Positions 25,201-32,986 of a DNA stretch of 64,000 bases are shown here, piece by piece. The notes beneath the pieces were generated by a model. It did no database searches, was not told the DNA's origin, and saw only the letters and a list, made by a program, of their open reading frames with translations. Source of the DNA: Alkalibacterium kapii (GTDB taxonomy: Bacteria; Bacillota; Bacilli; Lactobacillales; Carnobacteriaceae_A); NCBI RefSeq assembly GCF_007988865.1, contig NZ_BJUY01000003.1, forward strand, positions 79,681 to 143,680. Reading direction: 5' to 3'. A program made the translations under genes and the position numbers. Position 1 is the first letter of the stretch. Each line of letters opens with the position of its first letter.

Positions 25201-25836
25201 ACTGTAGTCGGAACTCACACAACAGATCCTAATACCGGCAGAATCACTTTTGAGGATTTAAGAGTTGGGACGTATATTTTGAGTGAAACATCCGCTCCTA
25301 ATGGATATGAAGGAATGAGCGACACGATAGAGGTGGAAATCAGACTGGATGAAGACGACATTGTTCGTGCTTATGCGAATGGAGACGTTATTACATTAGA
25401 AAATCCAATCCAGATTGAGAACATGTTAAAAGTCGGTTCTCTCACTATTCAAAAAGTAGATGCTTCAATACAGGAACCTTCCCCGTTAGCCGGTGCTGAA
25501 TTCGAACTGAGATTATATACCTCAGAAGTAGATTATACAGTCATCGCTACAGGAACAACTGACGCACAGGGAGAGCTGGTGTTCGAAGATATTCCACACG
25601 GAGAATACGTATTAGTAGAAACAAAAGCACCCGCAGGATATCTTTTACAAGATGATTCATTTTCAATCACAATTAATGACGAATTATCTGATGTTGAGCT
25701 GACTATTGAGAACGAACGTCAAGCTGAACTGCCAAGCACAGGAAGTATGGGAACCACCATATTCTCTGTTTTAGGCGTATCACTAATGGGCGGAGCACTT
25801 TATGGCCTTAATAAAAAGAAAAGAAAACGATCATAA
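22288..25836 (+). CDS. LPXTG pilus tip adhesin with VWA domain
   Basis: Cell-surface protein of 1182 residues. In order: signal peptide (about 1-39); a beta-rich N-terminal domain (about 40-160); an Ala/Glu/Lys helical segment (about 165-275) with an internal 53-residue repeat; an acidic linker to about 345; a VWA domain with MIDAS motifs DNSNS (D461) and SDGLP (D568); Cna-B/SpaA-type domains between about 825 and 1140; LPSTG at 1148; a membrane segment; and a KKKRKR tail. The start is a GTG after GGAGG. First gene of a pilus operon; VWA proteins of this type cap SpaA/RrgA-like pili and bind host or matrix proteins. The charged helix between N-domain and VWA is unusual. Confidence 0.88.
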   Translation: MKTQQKKLHTHVIALLFIFFQFIQFIPHSLISSLQASAEATQSVTLFSDKTGTGKADWSLSEDGKLITWEVTVTQDETEKESSPRVEMVVPKDVGAPELVSATPTGVFKSVDDRYIFEPQTYTTNSQTLTLTFKTSVNDLTSEKLNFKIGASIYEKEAAVNPPLQALSIPNKLAQLEKERIAEEKAEKEAEEKRLAEQEKAKKEAAKLEAEKAAQEEADRLAAEKAEKEAAERAAQEKAEKEAEEKRLAEQEKAEKEAAKLEAEKAAQTESDKDTEKEQSTDDSAKTDENLEKEETTNDPVEEGDQEEKVSEDSEPLDKESEEQAIEEESENSDSNELAEEEQEYYIEGGKEIYTGGPRTTDGFIPVKKQPVMQQRAALLAMAGLTSINYITDSEGTYPSSYSQDGSTVRNHSPQPVEYEAGKLKKTASETAVPGQYDITLEVSGKTVTETEYTDIVLVLDNSNSMVDNNRVTVASNAATSFINGLLNQNANPDGSIRMALVTYASQILSSHTSTTLTTDATDLTSILPWDANNGQIGGTHTQAALRQARTILSGSNATNKIVIFLSDGLPTLSYRMSTATSNGPLVNYEGTSSFYNFYGTSFNYNSTSKGDGTRYYLSSSGWSPAIHQQYSASGYTVTDHFVSTMSEAVFAKNAGIDLYGVGIELTDQTVNSQFASREQALNVMKNVATDDNYYYDASQVSQIQDILEQISTTVTKSIANGSITDPMGDQIILDKGTDGTFDSSDYSLQASSPNLLNSVQVTENPNGTIKVTGLNLGANEWIRLVYTVHLDTEDSGFTPNYYYQTNGETLLTPVANTPNVTNKFPIPSVKAPGWLLNGEKSWENDSPADRPDSIVLNLYRTAEGTTQKQFVRQITVSPDTNDNWLFEAGSLARFDNLGRTFTYSIEEEPVADYDSDVESVTEDTSQSGVLNVSLTNTLMTGGFVIEKTDSEGNPITGENLTAEFTLSKNGTVVGTHTTDPNTGRITFEDLRVGTYILSETSAPNGYEGMSDTIEVEIRLDEDDIVRAYANGDVITLENPIQIENMLKVGSLTIQKVDASIQEPSPLAGAEFELRLYTSEVDYTVIATGTTDAQGELVFEDIPHGEYVLVETKAPAGYLLQDDSFSITINDELSDVELTIENERQAELPSTGSMGTTIFSVLGVSLMGGALYGLNKKKRKRS
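22837..23091 (+). repeat. direct repeat inside the tip adhesin gene
   Basis: About 95 bp at 22837-22932 recur nearly unchanged at 22996-23091, an offset of 159 bp or 53 codons. They encode the Ala/Glu/Lys helix segments containing EEKRLAEQEKA. In-frame copies this similar can expand or contract by recombination, changing helix length. Confidence 0.85.
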
Positions 25837-25862
25837 TATAAGAAAAGGGAGAGTAAAAGAAA

Positions 25863-27590
25863 ATGACTAAAAAAATAAGAAAAATAGTTGGCTTTCTGTT
25901 AGGGCTATTTATGTTCCTGTCCGTTATGACACCTTCTTTGGCTATGGCAGAAGGTTCAATCCCCTCCGATAATGGAAGACCAGAAATAGGAAATCTTCAT
26001 ATTCATAAACTGCAGTTCAACTATGATCCTCTTGAACAAGATATAATCACAAACGATGGGTTATCTCAAACAGTTCCAAGTGATTCAGCACCTTTAGAAG
26101 GGGTCGAATTTACTATATATCCTGTCGATGACGGAGTAACGCTTGATGATATCGATAGTAATTTGTCTGGCGGTACTTCTCTTGTGACAGATGCAAACGG
26201 TTTAGCTAAATTCAATAACTTAACTGCCGGACGTTATTATGTTGTTGAAACAGATACACCTAAGGGCGTTGAAGAATTCAGTGCACCATTCTTAGTAGAT
26301 GTCCCTATGATGAATCCAAATGGTACAGAATGGAATAGTGATGTCCACGTCTATCCTAAGAACCAGCTGATCTTGGGTGCTGTTGAACTAAGTAAATGGG
26401 CAGAGGACCTAGAAACACCTCTATCTGAAGCAGTATTTAGTCTCTTCAGAGTACGCGATGGTGAAGATGAATTGGTTGGATCCGGCTTAACTACAGACGC
26501 AAATGGTAAAATTTCAGTTGGCGATCTAGTTGTTGGCAGTTACTACTTTGTGGAAACAAGTGCGCCTGACGGCTATGGTTTAGATGAAACTCCTATCACA
26601 TTTGACATAACAAAAGACGACCACGCTTATAGTATAGGTAATGATTTAAATAGTATTAATGATCAAAAAGTTATTCGCGAAGGTGTCACGCTGATTAACT
26701 ATGACCTGCCTGAAATCGATAAATCGGTAACAGAGCAAGGGCAAGATACTGACACCGGTGATTTCTTTGAAAACCTTACTTGGGTCATCCGTTCAGATGT
26801 ACCAGCCTTTATCGACACAGAAAATCCTGTAAGTTATATTATCAAGGATACATTCGGGTCAGAACTCACTTATGCAGGGAATCTTATTGTGGAAGCTGAT
26901 GGTACAGCATTTACAAACTTTACTGCTTCTGGTGTAACTAATGGTCAAGAAGGCGGCACATTGGAACTTGATTTTGACATCAATGCTCTGGAAGGCGTAG
27001 ATGAACTCGTTATCACCTTTGACACTTTCCTTAATGAGAATGCTGTTATGGGAAGAGACTACGAGAACAACGTGGAATTAAATTATAATAATGGTTTTGA
27101 CGTATACGTTGACACAGAAGAAAATCCTCCTGTTGTTCATACTGGTGGTAAACCTTTTGTGAAAGTAAACAAAGAAGGTGACGGTTTACCTGGTGCAGAA
27201 TTTGTAGTGCATAACAATGACGGCTTGTATCTTCAAGAAGATTACAGCTGGGGAGATAAAACTTCAGCTTGGATTTTAGTATCAGATTCTGATGGCTACT
27301 TTGAAATCAAAGGTCTAGCTTATGGTGACTACTATCTTGAAGAAATCAAAGCGCCGAAAGTAGACGGTGTACAGTATAGAATACTTGGCGAAGATTACCA
27401 ATTCACAGTAAATAAAAATAGTTACTATGCTAATGTTTCTGACTACGTCCTAGCAGAACCAGCTGGAATCGAAAACAGACCTGAAATCACTCTACCTCAA
27501 ACAGGTGGTATGGGTACATTAGTTTTCAGTATTATCGGACTTGGTTTAATGGGTACATCAGTTAAACTATATAAAAAAGCCGAAAAATAA
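25863..27590 (+). CDS. LPXTG major (backbone) pilin
   Basis: Pilin of 575 residues: signal peptide ending AMA (about residue 29), three Cna-B/SpaA-like domains, LPQTG at 544-548, a membrane segment and a KKAEK tail. The pilin motif VYPKNQLI lies near residue 163; its Lys is the likely nucleophile for sortase polymerisation. The E-box YYFVETSAPDGYG (about 227-238) and YYLEEIKAPK in the third domain are typical of isopeptide-stabilised pilins. It follows the tip gene by 26 bp with GGGAG upstream, and is followed by a hairpin and then two sortase genes. Confidence 0.92.
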   Translation: MTKKIRKIVGFLLGLFMFLSVMTPSLAMAEGSIPSDNGRPEIGNLHIHKLQFNYDPLEQDIITNDGLSQTVPSDSAPLEGVEFTIYPVDDGVTLDDIDSNLSGGTSLVTDANGLAKFNNLTAGRYYVVETDTPKGVEEFSAPFLVDVPMMNPNGTEWNSDVHVYPKNQLILGAVELSKWAEDLETPLSEAVFSLFRVRDGEDELVGSGLTTDANGKISVGDLVVGSYYFVETSAPDGYGLDETPITFDITKDDHAYSIGNDLNSINDQKVIREGVTLINYDLPEIDKSVTEQGQDTDTGDFFENLTWVIRSDVPAFIDTENPVSYIIKDTFGSELTYAGNLIVEADGTAFTNFTASGVTNGQEGGTLELDFDINALEGVDELVITFDTFLNENAVMGRDYENNVELNYNNGFDVYVDTEENPPVVHTGGKPFVKVNKEGDGLPGAEFVVHNNDGLYLQEDYSWGDKTSAWILVSDSDGYFEIKGLAYGDYYLEEIKAPKVDGVQYRILGEDYQFTVNKNSYYANVSDYVLAEPAGIENRPEITLPQTGGMGTLVFSIIGLGLMGTSVKLYKKAEK

Positions 27591-27629
27591 CTTCTACTGA
27601 TCTGAGCTTAATCGATACCTGACACCTCT

Positions 27630-27653
27630 GGGATGAGACACCTGTCTCATCCC
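27630..27653 (+). terminator. hairpin between pilin and sortase genes, possible partial terminator
   Basis: GGGATGAGAC (27630-27639) and GTCTCATCCC (27644-27653) form a 10-bp perfect stem with a 4-nt loop, followed only by TTCT. A weak terminator or mRNA-stability element here would give more pilin than sortase from one operon. Confidence 0.6.
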
Positions 27654-27699
27654 TTCTACATAATCCCTTGTATTTCCAATTGAAAGGAGGCCTTCTCTC

Positions 27700-28593
27700 A
27701 TGAAAAAGCCAAATCGCTCATACCTAAAATTATCTCCTTCTTCAATACTTTTGATTATCGCCTTTATAGTAGGCTTGAGTATTTTCTCATATCCTATCAT
27801 CACACAAATATACTCCAGTATAACTCAAACGCGCGTCATCGATACGTATCAAGATTCCCTTGATCAACTATCAGAAGATGACATCAACACCTTTAAAGAT
27901 CAGATCGCTGAATACAACGAATCATTGAATAATTCATCTGCCCCACAGACTTATAAGGATCCTTTTGATGAAAGTAAGTCCAATCAAATAACAGCAGAAG
28001 AGTCTCGTTCTTCTTTCAATGTCTTTACAGAAAGCTTGGGTCAAACGTTGGGATATATAAATATACCTGCCATCGATGGTAATTTCCCCATATACGCCGG
28101 TACGAGCGATGCCGTTCTTCAAAAAGGCATTGGTCACATGGAAAACACCTCTTTTCCTATGGGCGGGAAAAGTACTCATGCAGTGTTGACAGGACATCGG
28201 GGTCTCCCAACATCAAAGTTATTTACAGACCTTCCCGATATGGAACTTGGCAATGTCTTTTATTTGAATATACTTGATGAAACTCTTGCTTATGAAGTAA
28301 CTGAAATCAATACAGTACTTCCATATGAAACAGAACTGATCTCTATTCAAGAAGATAGAGATTTAGTTACCCTCATCACTTGTACCCCTTATATGATAAA
28401 TACGCATCGATTACTCGTAATGGGCGAACGCATCCCATACACTCCAGAAGAACCAGTTGCCGCTGCAGTCCCCCCTTCTATACAAGAAGAAAAATCCTAT
28501 ATTCTTCCAATTACAGTTGGTACGATTTTCGGTATTCTTTCGATTAGTTTAATAATCTATAAACGAAGTACAAGAAAGGAAGATATAGAATGA
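27700..28593 (+). CDS. class C sortase (pilin polymerase), first copy
   Basis: Membrane transpeptidase of 297 residues. An N-terminal membrane segment (about 15-38), the catalytic domain with H166 (LTGHRG), C228 (LITCTPY) and R237 (THRLLVMGER), and a C-terminal membrane segment (about 270-288) are typical of class C enzymes. The lid motif DPF is at 87-89. AAAGGAGG precedes the ATG. It probably links backbone pilins through the YPKN Lys. Its last four bases overlap the next sortase gene. Confidence 0.92.
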   Translation: MKKPNRSYLKLSPSSILLIIAFIVGLSIFSYPIITQIYSSITQTRVIDTYQDSLDQLSEDDINTFKDQIAEYNESLNNSSAPQTYKDPFDESKSNQITAEESRSSFNVFTESLGQTLGYINIPAIDGNFPIYAGTSDAVLQKGIGHMENTSFPMGGKSTHAVLTGHRGLPTSKLFTDLPDMELGNVFYLNILDETLAYEVTEINTVLPYETELISIQEDRDLVTLITCTPYMINTHRLLVMGERIPYTPEEPVAAAVPPSIQEEKSYILPITVGTIFGILSISLIIYKRSTRKEDIE

Positions 28594-29369
28594 AGAAAAA
28601 AGTGTTTTCTCTCCTTCTATTTTTAATAGGAATATCATTCCTAGCTTATCCTTACATTGCTCATTATATTAATGACTACGCCATACAACAGGAGATAGAG
28701 GAATTCGAGACCGTATCTGCTCAACCTCTTCCCTTTGAAGAAAAACAAGAGATTTGGGATGAAATGGAACGCTATAATGAAATACTTTCAAATAATCCTG
28801 ATAATACTGTAGAAGATGCTTTTACGGATGAAGTTATCGCATCAAATGCTTTTTATTCAGATAACGGTGGTCCGAAAGAACCTGCAAACGATGATAATCT
28901 CATAGATAACTCTCATGTTGAAATAGAAGACGTTAGTTCAGTCTCATCTAAAAAATATAAATCTTCTCAATCCTTCTTCTCAGTGATCCGTATTCCTAAA
29001 ATTAATATTACCCTTCCCATTTATCTTGGGGCCTCCGATACTAACTTGATGAAAGGCGCTGCTCAAATCACGGGCACGTCCCTTCCTATTGGAGGCAAAG
29101 GTACTCATTCCGTTATTGCAGGGCACCGTGGTACTCTTAAACATCATATGTTTTTACACCTCAACGACTTAAATAGAGGAGATACTTTCGAAATACAAAC
29201 GCTAGATGTAACGATGACTTATCGCGTCACAGGATCTGCGGTTGTTTTACCTGACGAAGTTGATAGTTTAAGCATTCAAAAAGATAAAGACTTGGTAACC
29301 CTCGTCACTTGTTTAAAGTATCCTATGAACTATAAACGGCTTCTCGTTCATGGCGAGAGGGTAAACTAG
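28590..29369 (+). CDS. class C-like sortase, second copy, altered lid
   Basis: Sortase of 259 residues with an N-terminal membrane segment, H179 (IAGHRG), C241 (LVTCLKYP) and R250 (NYKRLLVHGER). The lid reads DAF (76-78) rather than DPF, and the C-terminal membrane anchor is missing: the protein ends ten residues after the catalytic Arg region. It overlaps the first sortase gene by 4 bp. Two sortases may share the work of tip addition, polymerisation and wall anchoring; which does what is unknown. Confidence 0.9.
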   Translation: MKKKVFSLLLFLIGISFLAYPYIAHYINDYAIQQEIEEFETVSAQPLPFEEKQEIWDEMERYNEILSNNPDNTVEDAFTDEVIASNAFYSDNGGPKEPANDDNLIDNSHVEIEDVSSVSSKKYKSSQSFFSVIRIPKINITLPIYLGASDTNLMKGAAQITGTSLPIGGKGTHSVIAGHRGTLKHHMFLHLNDLNRGDTFEIQTLDVTMTYRVTGSAVVLPDEVDSLSIQKDKDLVTLVTCLKYPMNYKRLLVHGERVN

Positions 29370-29461
29370 GATTATTGAAATGATTTTGTTGATTTTTATA
29401 TAGAGAGTTTTACCTGTTGTTTGTTCGGTTTGGTTCGGTTAGTCACTTTTCGAATCTGTCA

Positions 29462-29793
29462 AACTTCCGCCTCTTCGGCTCTTATCAACTCATTCTCTGA
29501 TCGTTTCAGCCGAATTTCCTCTTGCTTCGGCTCTTTCTACCCCATTTTCTGTTCGTATCGACCGAACTTCTCCTTCTTCGGTTCTTTCCATCCCATTCTC
29601 TGGTCGTAACAACCGAACATCCTCTTGCTTCGGCTCTTTCCATCCCATTCTCTATTCGTGTCGACCGAACTTCCTCTTACTTCGGCTCTTTCCATCCCAT
29701 TCTCTGATCGTAACAACCGAACATCCTCTTGCTTCGGCTCTTTCTACCTCATTTTCTGTTCGTATCGACCGAACTTCTCCATGGTCCGGCTCT
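29462..29793. repeat. tandem array of ~52-bp units each with a CCGAA...TTCGG hairpin
   Basis: CCGAA occurs at 29510, 29562, 29613, 29665, 29717 and 29769, spaced 52, 51, 52, 52 and 52 bp. The first five are followed about 10 bases later by an inverted partner TTCGG; the last has diverged to TCCGG. A further diverged unit precedes them. Units alternate between endings TCGA and ACAA, giving a 104-bp higher-order period. Reading frames through the array shift at the 51/52-bp units, so it is not coding. It fills most of the gap (29370-29890) between the pilus operon and the jag terminator. Confidence 0.85.
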
Positions 29794-29890
29794 TTCAAAT
29801 ATATATCAGTTGCTATAGTACAATTTATAAATTCTTTATAATAACTTGAAGAATATATAGACTTTGAGCTTTCGTTCAAAAGATTTGATA

Positions 29891-29930
29891 AAAAAAGCTC
29901 TCCAGACGTTAATTGTCTGGAGAGCTTTTT
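29891..29930. terminator. terminator of the yidC-jag operon
   Basis: AAAAAGCTCTCCAGAC pairs with GTCTGGAGAGCTTTTT around a short loop. The A/T tracts on both sides make it bidirectional. Confidence 0.9.
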
Positions 29931-29945
29931 AAATGACTTATTTAC

Positions 29946-30878
29946 TTACAATGTGAAATCTTCTTCTTTTGAAGGTTCGACTACCAAATAGCGGTGTGGA
30001 TCTTTCCCTTCAGAATGTGTTTGGACACCACTGAATCTATTGAGATAGCGGTGAATCTGCTTACGCTCATGTGCAGGCATCGGTTCTAAAATAACTGGAC
30101 GCTTGGTTCGCTGTACTTTCTCAGCTGTACGTGTAGCCAGCTGTTCTACGGTCTTTTTACGGCGGTCACGATAATTTTCTGCATCCACCTTGGCGTAGAG
30201 TTTATTATCCGCTTCCTGATGCATTTGGATCTGCGCTAATGTCTGCAGACTATTCAAGACTTTTCCATGACGACCGATGATCAAACCGGCATCTTTCGTT
30301 TCAATCGAGAACTTTACACGATTGTAGTCGCGCTTTACATTGATAGTGACATCTTCGACACCCATCTTTGTAGCGACAGTTTTCAAATATTCTGAAACTT
30401 TTTGAACAGCAGCCTCGTCCTGTTCGTTAAACAATTCTTTCTTTTCCTGACTTACATTGTTTGTGTCTTCTGCTTTTTCAGTTTCTACGGTTTCACTAGC
30501 ATCTTTTACGTTTGAAGCTTTTTTATCCTCAACTGTTTCATTTGTTTCATTGCCTGTTTCACGCATTTCTTTGTCAGTTTCAGTGTCCGCTTCATCTTCA
30601 AGAATACCTTTTTCTTCTTGTTTTTCAGATGGTTTTATAGTTGTTGATTCTTCTTCACCCAACATGACTTCTTTGGACAATAATTCTTCAACAGCATCTT
30701 TTGTATTGGTCTTTTTTACAACAACAATGGCATCTTTTTGCCCGATTCCTATGAAGCCTTTTTTACTTTCTTGTACCACTTCTATTATCGCATCTTCTTT
30801 ATTTATACCTAATGCTTTTAATCCTTTTTCAATAGCCGCTTCGGTTGTGGCGGCTTGTGCAGTATATTTGTCATTCAT
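29946..30878 (-). CDS. jag: Jag (KhpB/EloR) RNA-binding protein
   Basis: RNA-binding protein of 310 residues: an N-terminal Jag-N domain (about 1-50), a long Glu/Lys/Thr-rich linker (about 60-165), then a KH domain (IGRHGKVLNSLQTLAQIQ) and a C-terminal R3H domain (AHERKQIHRYL). In streptococci and lactobacilli it works with KhpA in controlling cell elongation. I chose the ATG at 30878, nine bases after GGAGG. It follows yidC; mnmE, its usual downstream neighbour, is displaced by the accessory region. Confidence 0.95.
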   Translation of the reverse strand: MNDKYTAQAATTEAAIEKGLKALGINKEDAIIEVVQESKKGFIGIGQKDAIVVVKKTNTKDAVEELLSKEVMLGEEESTTIKPSEKQEEKGILEDEADTETDKEMRETGNETNETVEDKKASNVKDASETVETEKAEDTNNVSQEKKELFNEQDEAAVQKVSEYLKTVATKMGVEDVTINVKRDYNRVKFSIETKDAGLIIGRHGKVLNSLQTLAQIQMHQEADNKLYAKVDAENYRDRRKKTVEQLATRTAEKVQRTKRPVILEPMPAHERKQIHRYLNRFSGVQTHSEGKDPHRYLVVEPSKEEDFTL

Positions 30879-30950
30879 GAATACTATCCTCCATTCCAAA
30901 TTTTGCTCACCTATATTTTACCAAATAAATAAGCATAAGTCAGAAGAATT

Positions 30951-31796
30951 TTATTTTTTTATATTTCTTCTTTGTTTCTGTGCTTTTTTCAAGGCGCGTC
31001 TACGCTGACGTTCTTCTTCCTGCTGGCGTGCTTCTTTTTCCTGACGCTCTCTTCTCGCTTTAAACGGATTTTGGAAAAGCAAGGTCTGGATAACAGCAAA
31101 TCCGTTTGAAACTGTGAAGTACAAGGCTAAAGCACTTGATAAACGCAAGGTAATAAAGACGATAAAGAGCGGCATGACATAAGTAATGAATTTATTCCCA
31201 GCCTGAGGTCTTCCCATACTCATTAGAACTGAATTTCCTAAAGTGAATAATCCCGCTAGAATAGGTAAAAGGAAATACGGGTCCGGATCGCCCAGGTTCA
31301 CCCACAAAAAATCTCCCGTTGCCAGAATAGGCGTACGGTTAACCGCCTGATAAAGAGCAATAAACACGGGCATTTGAATCAGCATTGGCAAACAGCCCAT
31401 ATACGGATTGACACCGGCTTCACTATAGAGACGCTGTTGTTCTTCTCGTAGTTTTTCTTGTGTTTCTGTATCTTTAGCTGAATATTTATCTCTCAACTCT
31501 TGTATCTGTGGGTTGATTTCATTCATCTGCTGCATGTTTTTTTGTTGAAAGTGAGTAAATGGAATCAGCAGGGCTCGAACAATGACCGTAAAAAGAATAA
31601 TTCCTATACCATAATTTCCACCAAAGAAGTTGGATAACCAGATGATCGCTCGGGCAAAGTTATAAATTATTACCCCTTCCCAAATTCCTGTACTGTCTGA
31701 AGTTACTGGCTCTGTTCCGCATGCTGATAAAAACACAACCAAACCAAGCATCGATAATGACAAAAGCAATCGCTTACGTTTTCTTAAAAAATTCAC
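30951..31796 (-). CDS. yidC: YidC/Oxa1 membrane protein insertase
   Basis: Insertase of 281 residues that places proteins in the cytoplasmic membrane. The lipoprotein signal with lipobox LSAC (Cys near residue 26) and the five-helix Oxa1 core, including FGGNYGIGIILFTVIVRALL, mark the Gram-positive type; the tail is Arg/Lys-rich, typical for ribosome contact. I chose the GTG at 31796 seven bases after AGAGGAG; the ATG-ATG nine codons upstream places that RBS inside the gene. It lies between rnpA and jag. Confidence 0.95.
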   Translation of the reverse strand: MNFLRKRKRLLLSLSMLGLVVFLSACGTEPVTSDSTGIWEGVIIYNFARAIIWLSNFFGGNYGIGIILFTVIVRALLIPFTHFQQKNMQQMNEINPQIQELRDKYSAKDTETQEKLREEQQRLYSEAGVNPYMGCLPMLIQMPVFIALYQAVNRTPILATGDFLWVNLGDPDPYFLLPILAGLFTLGNSVLMSMGRPQAGNKFITYVMPLFIVFITLRLSSALALYFTVSNGFAVIQTLLFQNPFKARRERQEKEARQQEEERQRRRALKKAQKQRRNIKK

Positions 31797-31847
31797 GTAC
31801 TTCTCCTCTTTTCTAAACATCATTAACCTTATTTTTTAAAATCCAAA

Positions 31848-32198
31848 TTAATTCTCTTTTAATATATGAGCCCGTTTCAAAACATGTAAGAGACTCTTTT
31901 TAATTTCATGGTAGTCCATATGACTGACTGGCGCTCTGGCAATCACGATAAAATCCTGTTCTGGTTTGATTAAATCTTTCTGATCGAATTCTATTAAACA
32001 ATGTCTTATCTTACGTTTAATTGAATTTCTGACAACAGCATTGCCTAATTTTTTTCCAACCGATAGCCCGACGCGGAAATGTTTTTGTTTTTCTTTTTCT
32101 AGACTGTACACCACAAATTGCCGGTTGGCCATCGACTGTCCTTGATGAAAGACTTTTTGAAAGTCTGCTTCAGTTTTTACACGATAAGCTTTTTTCAT
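31848..32198 (-). CDS. rnpA: RNase P protein component
   Basis: Protein subunit (116 residues) of RNase P, which with RnpB RNA trims tRNA 5' leaders. The RNR motif [15 protein letters not shown] (near residue 54) and the N-terminal [13 protein letters not shown] are family hallmarks. It is downstream of rpmH as in nearly all bacteria; an attenuator-like hairpin separates the two genes. Confidence 0.97.
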   Translation of the reverse strand: MKKAYRVKTEADFQKVFHQGQSMANRQFVVYSLEKEKQKHFRVGLSVGKKLGNAVVRNSIKRKIRHCLIEFDQKDLIKPEQDFIVIARAPVSHMDYHEIKKSLLHVLKRAHILKEN

Positions 32199-32244
32199 TA
32201 ATGTCCCATCTTTCTAAATTAACTAAGTACACTGCTTTTTTATA

Positions 32245-32300
32245 TAAAAAAAAGGCAACGCGCTCTCACCCAATATTCCAGCAAGAAGCTTCCGTCGCCT
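32245..32300 (-). terminator. hairpin between rpmH and rnpA, likely attenuator
   Basis: Read on the minus strand, AGGCGACG pairs with CGTTGCCT (one G-U) and is followed by eight U residues. Placed right after rpmH and before rnpA, it would let many L34 transcripts stop and fewer proceed to rnpA. Confidence 0.75.
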
Positions 32301-32307
32301 AGCGTCA

Positions 32308-32448
32308 TTAAGCAGAAATTCTTTTTCTTCCTTTACGACGTCTGTTTTGTAGTACTCTACGTCCATTTTTAGTACTCATACGTTTTCTGAATCCGTGTAC
32401 TCTTTGACGTTTACGTTTTTTTGGTTGATATGTTAATCCTTGTGCCAT
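32308..32448 (-). CDS. rpmH: 50S ribosomal protein L34
   Basis: Small basic protein of 46 residues starting [20 protein letters not shown] and containing [13 protein letters not shown], the conserved L34 sequence. The ATG at 32448 is preceded by a GGAGG. It marks the left border of oriC. Confidence 0.98.
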   Translation of the reverse strand: MAQGLTYQPKKRKRQRVHGFRKRMSTKNGRRVLQNRRRKGRKRISA

Positions 32449-32640
32449 CGGCAAACACCTCCTGAACCTTTCCTTATATCTTCTGTACTCAAGTAAGCAA
32501 TGTCAGACTATCACTTTAAACTATATAGACAGACTATATTATTCTAGAAAAAATTTTGACTATTGTCAAGTTATTTTCCTATAAATCTAAGTCTATCCAT
32601 CACAATTATGTGAATGAAAAAAAATAATTATACCAAATAG

Positions 32641-32931
32641 ATATCCACATGTTAAGAATAACTCTGCTTTCTTCTTTTCTTGTCCACTGCTTTTTTAACA
32701 GACTATCCACAACTGCACAGCGTGTGAATGTAACTTGCGCACAGACTTATTTTACTTGTGCATAACCTCCCTAAGCATTGTAACCAAAGACATAACCAGT
32801 GAATAGTTATCCACATTCTGTGTTAATAATCCATTCCGTAAAATTAATATCCACACTTCTTTCCATGCTGTGGATATCTTTGTTCGCATGCTGTGGAATT
32901 TTTATTAACAATTTCTTTCAATTGTGGAAAA
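32641..32931. other. oriC: oriC, DnaA-box cluster upstream of dnaA
   Basis: Within the 538-bp rpmH-dnaA gap, DnaA-box-like 9-mers occur at 32641 (ATATCCACA), 32703 (CTATCCACA), 32807 (TTATCCACA, consensus), 32847 (ATATCCACA), 32869 (TGTGGATAT), 32892 (TGTGGAATT) and 32923 (TGTGGAAAA). The last ones lie next to the likely dnaA promoter, which fits DnaA autoregulation. Confidence 0.88.
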
Positions 32932-32986
32932 CTGATTTAAAACGTGATAAAATGAAAAAAGTAACTTCACGGCGAGGAGGAAAATA

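Noticed and set aside
29421..29849. Overlapping 60-75-codon ORFs and a CRISPR-like look in the 52-bp array
   Set aside because: The ORFs change frame between units. The spacers between CCGAA/TTCGG pairs are themselves repeated, not unique, and no cas genes are present, so this is not CRISPR.
32922..32953. dnaA promoter TTGTGG / TGATAA
   Set aside because: Spacing fits but both hexamers are weak and overlap a DnaA box, so I mention it only in the oriC entry.
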